The notes beneath the pieces are model-generated. The model ran no database searches. It had not been told where the DNA came from and worked only from the letters and a program-made list of their open reading frames with translations. From Stictocephala bisonia (taxonomy: Eukaryota; Arthropoda; Insecta; Hemiptera; Membracidae): a stretch of 64,000 bases of DNA. The stretch's first letter is position 1. Each line of letters opens with the position of its first letter. Position numbers and translations under genes: made by a program. Shown one piece after another: positions 33,700 to 45,800 of this stretch. The DNA is taken from positions 1,697,001 through 1,761,000 of the forward strand of contig JAQJVL010000151.1 in the NCBI GenBank assembly GCA_035578905.1, given 5' to 3'.

Positions 33700-34116
33700 T
33701 GTTCAACATTTTACTACAAAATATTGAAAGTGAAGATAAATTCAGTAATTCAGGAATATATAGGATTAACTGTAATGATTGTAATATGTTTTACGTAGGT
33801 CACTGTAAATTTTAGCAAAAGATATAAAAGCCATGTCTCTGTTTTAAAAAATAAGAAACCTGAAAGATCTAATGTAGCTAAACACCTTCTAAATTGTACC
33901 CACAGTTTGAATAAAATAGATGAAAATGTAGATGTTCTAACTATTTGTAAGAAGATCAAGATCATGAATGCTTGGGAAGAGTTATTTATTTTTAAAGAAA
34001 AATGTAAGGATCGTGATAAATTAATAAATGAACAGGTTAATTTTGATTCCGAAATAGTTTTTAATTATGTATTTTCAGTGATTAAAAGAACAGAAGTAAC
34101 GCATTCTCATACGTGA
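33700..34116 (+). pseudogene. Penelope-like element relic: GIY-YIG endonuclease end, inverted copy
   Basis: The plus strand reads SGIYRINCNDCNMFYVGHC (the GIY and YVG motifs of the nuclease), then a stop or frameshift near 33818. It continues as VSVLKNKKPERSNVAKHLL, NCTHSLNKIDENVDVL and MNAWEELFIFKEKCKD to a stop at 34116. The order and spacing fit the PLE C-terminus. It is the inverted partner of 31480-31885. The reverse transcriptase part is missing, and the left edge abuts the R2-type LINE. Confidence 0.75.
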
Positions 34117-35460
34117 TACACTAAACTACCATGTCATCATTATTAACACTGCTTGTGGTGATATTTAATGTAACGTATTTTTTAACACTCTTATTAACTT
34201 TTTGGCAATTTTTAACTCTATAGTTCACATTCGCAAGTCAGTTACTTCCATACTCAAACATTTTTTTACGTACTGAAGCTTGGTTATTCATCCATAACTT
34301 AACACTATAATATTTCACGTCATTTTAAGCTCTTTTAACGACAATGTGTGGGAGTAATTATACTGAAAATTGACTACTACTATGACTCACTTGTTACGGC
34401 CAAAATTCATACATTTGATAGTTATTTACTTTGAAGTGTGTTTTTGACACAAAAATATCATATCGACCATTTCAGTAAGAAATAGGCTAATTCTAATTAT
34501 ATATCTGATATATGACTTTTATGAAATATAATAAAACTTAAATGAGTAAAAAAATTATTGATTAAATAAAGTTCAGCTGAAAGTCGTTTATGTTTGTGCA
34601 AATCAATTGAATTGTATATTTACTACTGGAGTCGAGTCAGGTAGTTGAGATAAGAAAGGATTGAAACAAAAGAAAACTTCTCCATGGAATCGTAATAAGG
34701 AAAGAACTTTCCCAAATAATCGGAAACATTGATTTTGTTACAAAACTTCTTTTTCTCTACACATTACGTTTGATAGTGTTTTCTGTTACTCTTAAAAAGG
34801 TAGATTTAACATTTATACTGATTAGTGTATTATTAGCTATTGTAATATTGTAATATTAAAGTTGTAATTCTTAAAAAAAAAGAACAGTTATAAATTCCAA
34901 GCTGACATTTGGTCTAATAATTTTTTCAATATTTCATGAAACAATAGTATGTACATGTCTTGACTATTATTTTATCTGACTTGTAATTTGGATCAGTAAG
35001 TTTGTTAATATTTAAAATAAAAAGTTGAAACTCTTATTCTAGTTCATTTGTTTTTTCCTTTCTTTTTTATGATCAAATGAGGAAAAACGAATGTAAGCAA
35101 TTTTGTTAAGCAAAATATCTAAGTTAGAATGAATAAAAATATTACCTTGGATGTTTTTACAAATAATTTAGTGACATCTAATTTGTTTGGATTAAATAAT
35201 CTCGCATTGACATAACATCAGTTGATGTAGTTTTATGAAACCATCTACGTCCTACTAGACTGTATGTAACTAATATCCCGACTTTAGTGAGTGTAGGTCT
35301 GATGCGCGGTATTGCCAAGAGTACTGCGTTTGACATACAACATAGCAAGTACTTGTTGTTGCAGAAATCCGATTGAACATTTTTAATTAATCCATGAAAT
35401 AATACAACAGATTCGTACGTAAATAATGTCATTTTAATAATTAACTTATGGGAAACAAAA
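34117..35460. other. AT-rich intergenic stretch
   Basis: A 114-codon minus frame (35178-35522) partly overlaps the 41-bp duplication. Its FTYESVVLFHGLIKN segment faintly recalls LINE reverse transcriptase C-termini, but this is not enough to call. Confidence 0.3.
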
Positions 35461-35545
35461 ATATAAAAGGCAATGTAACATGGTCTACGATTATAGTATA
35501 AATATAAAAGGCAATGTAACATGGTCTACGATTATAGTATAAATT
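35461..35545. repeat. 41-bp tandem duplication, 2 copies
   Basis: atataaaaggcaatgtaaca, tggtctacga and ttatagtata occur twice, 41 bp apart, without change. Confidence 0.93.
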
Positions 35546-37039
35546 CACAATATCAAACAAGTAGGTGTATTTAGATAACTGAAACGTGGCAACAATGGAA
35601 GACGGTAAGTAGTTGCTATGGTTGCGGCTGGCTTAGATCGTCATGCCATTGGTTGTCTCGTTCACAAACTCCTCGTAGTTCTAGTATTTGCTGTAAGAGC
35701 GCTCTGCAGACAAGCCAGGACATTCGATAAATAAACAACAATAATTATTATCCTTATGTAAACTGAACTCATCAAATGGGTGTCAGTTATTTCCACTATG
35801 TACGTAAAATATTTAATTTTTAGTATATAGTGTTGATATACAGATGTAGTTTTTTTAATGGTATGAATATTCAGTTTATTTTTCATTTGTAAACGTTTAA
35901 TCGATATTTTGTAAGCATAATACTGCTTGTTAATTAGCCGTTTTGAAAAACATTTTCATTCCGTATAAAACAAACCGAACTATAGAAATAAATGTAACTA
36001 TAAAAACACAGAAACTGCTTCAAATCACAATTGGTAATATCTAGTTTATTTCACACTAGAAAACTACTTGTTAACCCTTACAAAAGCTCTTCAGTTTTAG
36101 ATTGCGTAGTAATACCCTGTGATAAATTTCGTTAGCCAACGCAGATATTGAAATTTGAATGCTGTTTTAATATAGTATTGAGATATATATTTCATCTTTA
36201 TATGTTTGTGTTGTACGTGCCTGTATAAACTATTTTTAATAACATTTATGTCTTGCATGTGTTCATAACTTTCTGTTATAAAATAAAATTCAAATCTTGT
36301 AATGATTTTACAACTAACTTGAACGGAAAGGGTTCATTAATTGAAACGTTAATTAGTCTTATAACTTTAATTACCAAGGTTGACTACAATTATAAACCTG
36401 TTTTGGTATACCAGATACCATCCATACGATTTGAATGAAGAACAGACAAGCATTGATTTCGAATAGATATACTCTATTGAAATTCTTAAATTGTTTTTTT
36501 TTTAGGATTGAACTACCTACAGTTCGTTTTGTGTTTCCACAAAAAAAGAGCTAAGAATCACTCAATTTTCATTTCACAAATAAAAAAATATTTTTGGCTG
36601 TTTATTAGAACAAAGCACTCCAAATGTTTCACTATTTCTTCAAAAATAAAATAGTCAAGAACCTGTCCATACTTTCTAAAACATGGTTTGATAAAACTGC
36701 GTTGTGGCTCTGATGTAATAATCAGTGTTTTTAAAGCTAAAAGCGGAATGTGTTTGTTTTTCTCCTCGCAACGATGTAAATTGACGACATTCTTTTTCAG
36801 ACATTTAAAATATAACGCAACTCATAATAAACGAAAGCAGTCGTAAAGGATATAACATTACACAAATTAAGGTGAGGTGTGGTAACATAGAGCTTAAATC
36901 TACTACTTTTATTCAATAATAAATTAAATTTTCTAAAATGTCCATTGTTATCTATTTCACATATATGACAACAAGTGTTTTCTGAAACCTATTTTATAGT
37001 TATACATTGATTTGGAAAGAAAGATATGTGCATTGGAAC
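35546..37039. other. AT-rich intergenic stretch
   Basis: No gene or repeat recognised. Confidence 0.35.
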
Positions 37040-37720
37040 GCATTAGTTAATTTTACAAAGTCGTAGGTGATGGTAAAAGAACACAAATGATGTTCAAATT
37101 TACGTGGTTTTAATTGAGGCAATGGCCTGACAACCAAATCTCTTTAAAATGTTAGTTTTACAAAGTCGTAGCTGATAGTAAGTCAGTAGCCAAATAATCA
37201 AACCTCTTTAAAATATTAGTTTTACAAAGTCATAGCTGAGAGTAAATCTGTGGCTTGATAATCAAATCTCTCTAAAATTTTAGTTTTACAAAGTCATACC
37301 TCTTTAAATTGTTAGTTTTACAAAGGCATAGCTGATAGTAACTCAGTGGCCTGACAGTCAATCCTCTTGAAACTGTTAGTTTTACAAAGTATAGCTGATA
37401 GTAAGTCAGTGGCCTGACAGTCAATCTTCTTGAAACTGATAGTTTTACAAAGTCGTAGCTGATAGTAAGTCAGTGGTCTGATAGTCAATCTTCTTGAAAC
37501 TGTTATTTTTACAAAGTCGTAGCTGATAATAAGTCAGTGGACAGTCAATCTTCCTGAAACTGTTAGTTTTACAAAGTCGTAGCTGATAGTAAGTCAGTGT
37601 CCTGACAGTCAATCCTCTTGAATCTGTTAGTTTCACAAAGTCGTAGTTGATTTTAAGTCAGTGGCCTGATAATCAAACTTCTTTAAAATGTTAGTTTTAA
37701 AAATCTTGAATGACATTTAA
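37040..37720. repeat. 63-64-bp tandem repeat, about 10-11 copies
   Basis: The anchor gttttacaaagtcgtagctg recurs at about 63-64 bp, with one partial unit near 37285-37317. Units carry gatagtaagtcagtggcctg and acagtcaatcttcttgaaac. The copies are moderately diverged. Confidence 0.92.
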
Positions 37721-37751
37721 TCACATCGTCATTTAGATTGACAACCAAACA

Positions 37752-37945
37752 TTAGAGAGCTGGTGGCTGAGCGATTCACTGCGTCAGAACTTTGTAACTC
37801 AACTATAAATAGCGCAGGTTCGCATCGTGGCCTTAATTCTTAGATTTTATCAGTAATATTCACCTTGGTACTGTACTAGGTCTCCCCCTTACTCTTGTCT
37901 GATAAGTTTCCCGCACAGATAAATAGTCTATGGGAAATGGGTATA
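37752..37945 (+). mobile_element. tRNA-derived SINE, family A, copy 2, inserted in the 63-64-bp array
   Basis: A box tggctgagcga (37764-37774) and B box ggttcgcatcg (from 37817), followed by gtactgtactaggtctcccc and ttactcttgtctgataag, matching 30713-30905. Array sequence lies on both sides, so the SINE landed in the array or at its edge. Confidence 0.75.
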
Positions 37946-37969
37946 GTAAGGTTAAACTAATATTTTCAA

Positions 37970-38310
37970 GACGGTTGGTTGTCAAACTATTGGGTAACTG
38001 TCAACTACGACTTTGTAAAACTAACAGTTTAAATAAGTTTGGTAAACGTACCATCAGCCACGACTTTGTAGTAATAAAAGTTTAAAAATTTTGTAGAAGA
38101 GGCTGATGGTATGTCAATAATTTACCGAACCTTGAACTATCCGAAACAACCTTAAACGAACCGAAACAATCATCTTGAAACTATTAGTTTGATAAAAGTA
38201 TAACTGGTGGTCCGTCAATAGTATTTAGTTTTACAAAGCCACAGCTCACGTTAAGTTAATGACCTGGCAACCAAAGGTATTTTAATTGTTAATTTTACAA
38301 AGTTATGCTT
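37970..38310. repeat. displaced and partly inverted units of the 63-64-bp array
   Basis: At 38008-38070 the anchor appears inverted (cgactttgtaaaactaacag, cacgactttgtag). From about 38185 it is direct again (ttagttttacaaagccacag, ttaattttacaaagttatg). This indicates a local inversion within the old array. Confidence 0.75.
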
Positions 38311-40050
38311 GACTGCACATCAATGGCCGGTAATGAAAATTACCTCCAATATTACTTGTTAGTTTAATTAAGTAGTAATTGATGATTAATAATCAGATGT
38401 TGGTTAGTAAAACCACTCTTCTGTTATCATATAATAAATTATAAAGTGCAAATAATAAATTATGTTCTCTTGAAAACTACGTAGTTTACAATAAAAAATT
38501 TTAACGGTTTTTTTACTGTAAACATGATATTATTATCAATAAATTGCAATAATTACATCAGGAAAACGTTCTGTTTACTAACTCATTGTAATTCCACACA
38601 ATCTTTGCTCATAGTGGCAAACTTAATTTTTTATATAAAATATCAGTGTGGTGATCGCGTTTTCCAAGGACGAATTATTTTTATTTTCTTATGTTCTTAT
38701 GTATTTTGTTTTCAATTAATAGCCATAAACCTAAGAATTATATTACAAAAGTGAGATAGTCTTGCAAGAATATTTAAGAGACGTGAATTGATGTATATTT
38801 TCTTACATTCATTAGTCTCTTTTTCGTTCTTTTGCTAGATAAACTTAGCTAAGGAGGTATTGAATTATTTGAGATTAAAACTTTCAAAATTACAGCAATC
38901 ATTTTCCTTTCGACATTACAGTTTTAATAACTTTCGTGTGGATTCCATTTAGCTTGTCAATTAAAAATTATTGCACTCGCATAAAATTATGTGTTACAAA
39001 TGTATGTGTGCTTTTGGGTTATTTGGCAGTTTCTTAAAAACACAAATAGCAAATACCCAATCGGAATTAATATTTATTAAAATCTGTCTTTGGTTTGTAC
39101 CGTAGACCTCTTTAGAATAAAAATAACAATAATTAACCAAGCTTTGAAGTTAAATAAAGGCGAATGAATAAAATATCTTACTCTTACTCTAGCCGATTCT
39201 CACCTTAACCAATCAAGTTTACCAGTCAATGTCTTGACGCAGATTACTGTACACACAGATATTCACAATAAAGTTATCTACAATAAATACAATCTTACAA
39301 GTTATTTACTATAAAGTGACAGAGAGAATTAAATATTCACTGTTAAATTTATTGAATATTAAATATAAAAACAGTATTTCAAAATCTATAATAGGCTAGT
39401 ATAAGAATTTTTGCCGAACGGTAAGTTTAATCCGGTGACCTGTGACCGCAGCAGCGTACCCTGAGGTGACTACAGACGCACTGGTCTACCGCCCCCGACG
39501 ACGGACCATGCGCGTGCGCCTCCCGACACCCCGACACTCAATTTGCTTTGATTTTTGTCATCCCTTGTAACAAGCTCAGATGATGTGAAGTGACGTGTTA
39601 TATTTATCCAGACTTGTTGGCGCAATGGGGGTTATTTGCTTTTGAGTTGAATGACATTGTTTAGGACTAGACATTTCACTGCAGGTGTCAAAGTGCTGTC
39701 GGTGAGCATATCGAACGAACTATTTATGATATTTCTCAAGCACCCATTAAATTTATAAACAAACATAAAAATCCATTAAAATGTTGTTTTGTGATTAATA
39801 TATGATTTTATGTTTAATCATAAGTTATTGTACACTTGAATAAACAAATATTTCATTGGCCTAATGACAGGTAACATGATTCCTGGAGTATTTTTTTAAA
39901 TATGGTTTGAAATGTAAGCTGCACAAAACTTCTTCGTGACAAATACTCTGTTTCAATCAGGAGTCGTGCTCATTTTGTTTTCGTTCACGTACCTCTGAGG
40001 AACAAGTGGAATTGCCGTCAGGCAATGTCATTATATTTGTTAAAGTAAGT
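38311..40050. other. mostly AT-rich stretch with one CpG-rich patch
   Basis: No gene supported. 39425-39540 is conspicuously rich in G, C and CpG (accgcccccgacgacgg and neighbours) within AT-rich DNA. It could be a remnant of a promoter or an unrecognised element. Confidence 0.35.
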
Positions 40051-40054
40051 AGAC

Positions 40055-41145
40055 GTTCGCCAGAAGGAGTCATGTTCATACGTATATATATTAGTAGACT
40101 TACGTCCGAGAGGCAGGTGTCAGGACTACAGGAGTCTTGTTCATATTTGTATACATTAGTAGACTTACGTCCGAGGGGCAGATGTCAGGACTACAGGAGT
40201 CATGTTCATATTGTTGTATACATTAGTAGACTTACGTCCGAGGGGCAGATGTCAGGACTACAGGAGTCTTGTTCATATTTGTATACATTAGTAGACTTAC
40301 GTCCGAGGGGCAGATGTCAGGACTACAGGAGTCATGTTCATATTTGTATACATTAGTAGACTTACGTCCGAGGGGCAGATGTCAGGACTACAGGAGTCAT
40401 GTTCATATTTGTATACATTAGTAGACTTACGTCCGAGGGGCAGATGTCAGGACTACAGGAGTCGTGTTCATATTTGTATACATTAGTAGACTTACGTCCG
40501 AGAGGCAGATGTCAGGACTACAGGAGTCGTGTTCATATTTGTATACATTAGTAGACTTACGTCCGAGAGGCAGATGTCAGGACTACAGGAGTCATGTTCA
40601 TATTTGTATACATTAGTAGACTTACGTCCGAGGGGCAGATGTCAGGACTACAGGAGTCATGTTCATATTTGTATACATTAGTAGACTTACGTCCGAGAGG
40701 CAGATGTCAGGACTACAGGAGTCGTGTTCATATTTGTATACATTAGTAGACTTACGTCCGAGAGGCAGATGTCAGGACTACAGGAGCCGTGTTCATATTT
40801 GTATACATTAGTAGACTTACGTCCGAGAGGCAGATGTCAGGACTACAGGAGTCATGTTCATATTTGTATACATTAGTAGACTTACGTCCGAGGGGCAGAT
40901 GTCAGGACTACAGGAGTCATGTTCATATTTGTATACATTAGTAGACTTACGTCCGAGAGGCAGATGTTAGGACTACAGGAGTCGTGTTCATATTTGTATA
41001 TATTAGTAGACTTACGTCCGAGAGGCAGATGTCAGGACTACAGGAGTCATGTTCATATTGTTGTATACATTAGTAAACTTACGTCCGAAGATTGGATGTC
41101 TGGACTGCTGAGGTCGTGTTTACGTAAGTTAATGTACGTTCGAAG
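40055..41145. repeat. 65-bp minisatellite, about 16 copies
   Basis: Units contain gttcatatttgtatacatta, gtagacttacgtccgag and gcagatgtcaggactacagg. The gttcat anchor is spaced 65 bp apart over most of the array. Variants are cgagaggc versus cgaggggc, and a 2-bp longer attgttg form near 40210 and 41055. The final unit is diverged. The plus-strand frames that run into it are periodic artefacts. Confidence 0.95.
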
Positions 41146-42077
41146 GGTGGATGTTCCCGACATCCTTTCTAAGATGTGGAAGTGCTGTACTTGTAGTCCG
41201 ATTTCATCCACGAAAACTAGAAATCTTCTTGATCGAATGCCTCCTTTTATATTAGGGGATGCCATGAATTCTATATTAAAATCACGTAAAGCCCATGTCA
41301 TTCTAGAGAATCAACTCACTAGTCGATAAAGTGTAAGTATGAATCAGATAAATTTCATATTTCCATTTGCAGGGCCTTCCCGGTGGACATAGCATATATG
41401 TCAAGATTGCTCATGTGTGTGGTGGCACTTAGGATTTACTTAATCAAGAATGCTAAGTTCCTATGCCAACGACTTTACATGCTCGGTTGCTGTCTCTCTC
41501 ACCACCCTGAATAGCTAAGTTCAAGATTTTCTCAAAAACATCCTTCAGGCCTCAGTTGATCCAGTGACTCCCAAGATGACATGGACGAGGGACCCAAGTA
41601 CCGGGTGTGCCTTAACGATAGTTTAAGGCCTCTCTAATGGCTTTAAGGGCTCGACACATACTTGATATAACTTTACACAGAGTATGGAAGCACTTGGAAG
41701 ACAGTTTAGATCACATCAAGTAAGACACCTAAAAGACAAGCCACCACGGTTACTAGGGACCGATATATATGGCTACTGAAAAGGTCTAGGTCTTCGCGGA
41801 CCAGTCAGTTCCAGCCTCATTCTGGCATCCTTAACACGAAACACACTCCTAATGTCGATATCTTAGTTTAGATTATTTTGCTGATGTTCCCGATGATAAA
41901 CGTCATGGAAGATGAATTTTGACCTACCTTTTCTCTTCCAACACTTTCCTCTGTCTATATTGCTGTGCTGATATTGCACCACTTGCCAGCCAGTTGAAAG
42001 TCTGCTTGTTGACATGATTCCCAAGGTTCAAAAATTAAGGCTTCAGCCAGAGAATGTTCGTTCGTCTTAAATTTTTC
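41146..42077. other. sequence of mixed composition upstream of LINE fragments
   Basis: Less AT-rich than its neighbours. It may be degraded LINE sequence, but I could not read a family motif. Confidence 0.3.
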
Positions 42078-42260
42078 AGAACGATTGTTTCTTTCTATTT
42101 TGATCCCCTTCTCCGATGGATTCATTGGGCCTAATCAATTTGACTTTAGGGTATCACACTCCAGCTAATGAGGGTTGTCATCAACCTCGTTGACAATGCG
42201 AATGGCCATCTTTGTTCTGCGGCAATGCTGTTGGAAGTGATTAATGTGATCACTACGGTG
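42078..42260 (+). pseudogene. LINE reverse transcriptase fragment (QFGFR region)
   Basis: The plus strand reads ERLFLSILIPFSDGFIGPNQ and FDFRVSHSS, then after a stop/frameshift LMRVVINLVDNANGH and LCSAAMLLE. These parallel the QFGFRxxHST..QL..V...HLCSAAVFLDV segment of Jockey/CR1-type reverse transcriptases. No catalytic box follows. A probable LINE 3' tail with (TTA)n lies at 42480-42556. Confidence 0.65.
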
Positions 42261-42399
42261 AGATTTGAGCTGTAAGTATGTATATGTTATTCCGCTATAA
42301 TATGTCGTTTTGTGTACGTTAAATACGTAAAATTATGTTGTAATATGTTCACTATAAATTATTGTATTTTTTCTTCAATTTTAGTTTCTTATAATTTTT

Positions 42400-42556
42400 T
42401 ACATACTATGTTTAAGTTATTCAAAAGTCTCTGTAAGACTGTAGAACTCGGTTCTCACGCACAGGTACATTAACCCATGTGGGGACCTTTTCTATGTTTA
42501 CAAATGTATAAGTGTAGTTGTATTTTTTGGAATAAATATTATTATTATTATTCTAC
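42400..42556 (+). other. probable LINE 3' end ending in (TTA)n
   Basis: The sequence tgtataagtgtagttgtat, then ggaataaatattattatta, resembles a LINE 3' terminus. It may belong to the fragment at 42078-42260, with the intervening coding region deleted. Confidence 0.35.
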
Positions 42557-42899
42557 TTTGCATCAGGAAGTTCCGGTCATTGTAGAAACAGAACTCTCCA
42601 CGCTGCATCACAATCAGGCAAGCGTGCTTCAAGGTGTGTATTGAGCCAATTGTTCACTTGATTTACATTTATTATGTGCCTCTTGTTGTAAGTAAGATGT
42701 TATTTCTGTATATAATATTCTCCGATAAATATCCGATGTAATATTCTCCTCAAGAAGTATTCGTTTTACGCTTGTAATGGATATCATGCAGCAGCAGATG
42801 GATGTCCTTTCACCCCGTCTGGGAAAGTTAAAGATTGCCCTACAAGAGTGACAACATCTATTTAAATAAGGTATGTAGAATGTAAAGAGCGTGGCAGCT

Positions 42900-43075
42900 T
42901 TGGTTATGCTGGGTGGGTGAACTATCGAATGAAAACGCTTATTAAGAACCTCGGAATGTGGCTTGACACAAGACTCAACTTTGAAGTTCACGTCAAGGCC
43001 ACACTCAATTACGTAAAACTCTAGTAGATTCCTCGTGCTCTCCTTTGGTATTGTTTCACTTTCTCGGCCCTAAAA
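42900..43075 (+). pseudogene. LINE reverse transcriptase fragment (post-catalytic region)
   Basis: The plus strand reads NYRMKTLIKNLGMWLDTRLN, then FEVHVKATLNYVKL, followed by stops. IKNLGxxLDxxLxFxxHV is the conserved segment after the YADD box in LINE reverse transcriptases. It may be part of the same relic as 42078-42260. Confidence 0.65.
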
Positions 43076-43078
43076 CAT

Positions 43079-45800
43079 TTATTTTATTTTTATTTTATTT
43101 ACATGCTATAAAACAGGTTTTACCCTAGTAACATTACAGCAGTTCAAAAACATTTTACAATAAATATGAGTAGCTTGAGCTATAAAGTTCATGTCACACT
43201 ATTTTCACATCCACCACACAAATATTAATAAATACAATTTGTGCAAGCAATCCATCAAGAATAAACAATTATGCAAAGTATATAATATAAATAATATATA
43301 ATAATAAATAATATAACAGTGTAATGGGTACAATATAGTAGTTTAATAAATATAATCTCATAATAATGTAATAAATATAGTATGATATTATTATAATAAA
43401 TATTATTTGCATATAAATTTTAAAATTATACAGAAATATTAAATACAGAAATATATAAAGAAAGATACAAGTAAACCCTATCCCTCACAAAAAACAAAGC
43501 ACCCTAGGTAGCAACTAATAGAGAATATTGGCTTACGCATCTTAAGCCAACGATGACTTAATCATTTTTTTGAAAACATTCAAACTGTCAAAGAGGATGT
43601 CAATGTCAGACCCAGCCAGAAGTATTGCGTTATAAGATCTCATCATCCGCAACAGAGGAAAGAATGCCCGCGCCGCAGTGCGTGAATAGGGCAAATCAAA
43701 CAAACAATTGCGCCTGCTGTTGAAGCTAGGCACCCGATAACTGAGGACTGCCAAGCAGTTCGCGTCATCCACACGACCTCGGACCAGACCCCAGAGATAC
43801 ACTTGCGTCAGGACCTGTCTCCTCAGACCAAGACTCTCCAGCCCAAACATTTCCAGCAGCTCATTATAAGGTACTAAATAAGTATAAACATTAAAGCATT
43901 TATAATATAAATATCTCAAAAATCTTTTTTGAACTCGTTCAATCATTTCTTCATAGATTAAATGCATCGGATTCCACACAATGACGGCGTTCTCAAGTCT
44001 TGATCTGACCAAGGATGTATACAAAGTGATTAAAGACCTGATATTCTTGAAATTGGCCCCCTGCCTTATTATAAACCCTAGCATACGACTAGCTGAATTG
44101 ACACAGTTTTCTATGTGACTGGCAAATGACATTTCACTATTAACTAAAACGCCCAAATCTTTTATTGAATTAACTCTCGTAATTACTTCACCATTTAAGT
44201 TATAATTATATAATATATAGTTTTTTGACCTAGTGAATGACAGTACATGACACTTTGAGACATTAAAGCTCATTTTATTAACAATGCTCCAATTATTAAC
44301 ATTATCCAAATCAGATTGTAATTTTTCCGCATCATTCACTGAGGATATATGATAAAAAAGTTTTAAATCGTCCGCAAATAACAGAGCATTTACAGATTTT
44401 ACACTGTCACACAGATCATTAATTAATATTGTAAATAGACATGGACCTAAATTTGATCCTTGTGGTACTCCAGATTGTACTAGAAAAGTGGACGACAAAT
44501 AACCCTTATAATAAACAAACTGTTTTCGATTAATTAAATAAGTGTGAAAAAACTTAATTAGGTTATTCGACAACCCATAAAAATGCAGTTTTTTCAATAA
44601 AATCAAATGATCCACTCTATCAAAGGCCTTAGCCAGATCAAGATATATTGCATCGGTCTGAGCTGATGAGTCCAACCCAGAAGAGACATAGTTTGTAAAA
44701 TTTAATAAATTAGTATTAATAGAGCGACCAGGCAAAAACCCATGTTGATTAGATGTCAATAATGGTTTAAAAAAGCTATATAAATATTTGTAAACTATAC
44801 TTTCGAATATCTTAGCTGGTGCCGATAAAACTGCTACTGGACGATGGTTCAAAATCTGTGTTTGCTTACCACTTTTAAAAATTGGAGTTATTTTTGTCAA
44901 CTTCCATTGGTCAGGAAATGTATTTGATTTCAAAGCTAAATTATATAAATAAATTAATGGTTGGGTAAAAACATCTGCACACCCCTTAAATATGTACTGA
45001 GGTAATAAGTCAGGACCTGCAGTGGTTTTGGATTTCAACTTTTTAATAGCTTAAGTGACATCTTGTTCCGTAACCTGGTCCAGAGCTAAATGGCCCGCTC
45101 CCACCATGGTTGCCCCTTCCATCGCCAGATCTACTGTCGGCTCTACTATATAATTATTATAAACAGAACTAAAATAATCTTTAAAGCCATTAGATATCAA
45201 ATTACCATTGTCAAGCTGCAAACCATTGTACTCCATTACCAATAAACCTTTACTTGCTGATTTTTTAGTGTTAACAAAATTCCAAAAATTTTTACTGTCT
45301 GCAATGATAGTATTTTCGGCCTCCCTAACAAAATTTTCGTGTGCAACTTTAATATCTTTTTTAATTCTTGACCTTAAATTTGAGAATGTAGAATAAAAAT
45401 CCTGCTTACCAGAGCGTTTATACTTTTTTCGAAATTTTTCTTTTAATTTTAGATTTGAAATGATTTATTTGGTAAACCATACTGGAAACTTTGACACTTT
45501 TGATTTTTTACGAGGACAAGTATTATTAATAACATTGAATACTTCTTTGTAAAAACAATCTAAAGCAACATTGACATCATCCAAAAGATAAAGCTGAGAC
45601 CAATTAATTGCCGCCATTCTGCGATACAACTGAAGGAAGTCTGCCCGGCGATAACAATAGCCTGGCTCATCAACGGACCCTGACCTACACGCTTGTTGTA
45701 CCGCGATAACACACTCAACCTCTATCGCAGGGCTTATGGTGAGAGAGCTATCATGATGCAAGGATCCATAGTGGGAAGCTCTCTGTAGTAACACCTACTG
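43079..45800 (-). mobile_element. Jockey-like LINE, 5'-truncated
   Basis: Minus-strand element whose 3' end is an A-rich tail (plus-strand ttattttatttttatttta at 43079-43105). It has a 3' untranslated region of about 440 bp and ORF2 at 43542-45794. The endonuclease is almost entirely missing, so it is truncated at the 5' end, as is common for LINEs. Confidence 0.82.
43542..45794 (-). pseudogene. Jockey-like LINE ORF2, reverse transcriptase with two in-frame stops
   Basis: One reading frame runs from 45794 to 43542 with stops only at 45465-45467 and 45051-45053. The first part covers a linker (YRRADFLQLYRRMAAINWSQ and on to KVSKFPVWFTK). The middle reads KDIKVAHENFVREAENTIIA and SKNFWNFVNTKKS. 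The last 498 codons hold the reverse transcriptase: KTTAGPDLLP, RPVAVLSAPAKIFES, NQHGFLPGRSINTN, AIYLDLAKAFDRVDH, SGVPQGSNLGP and LLFADDLKLF (near residue 220), then SIKDLGVLVNSEMSF. No frameshift was found, which implies modest age. The C-terminal part ends normally at 43542. It has no RNase H domain, consistent with Jockey. Confidence 0.87.

Noticed and set aside
40006..41329. Plus-strand frames over and beyond the 65-bp array
   Set aside because: Units of 65 bp shift frame each time; the frames are periodic, and the exit sequence shows no domain.
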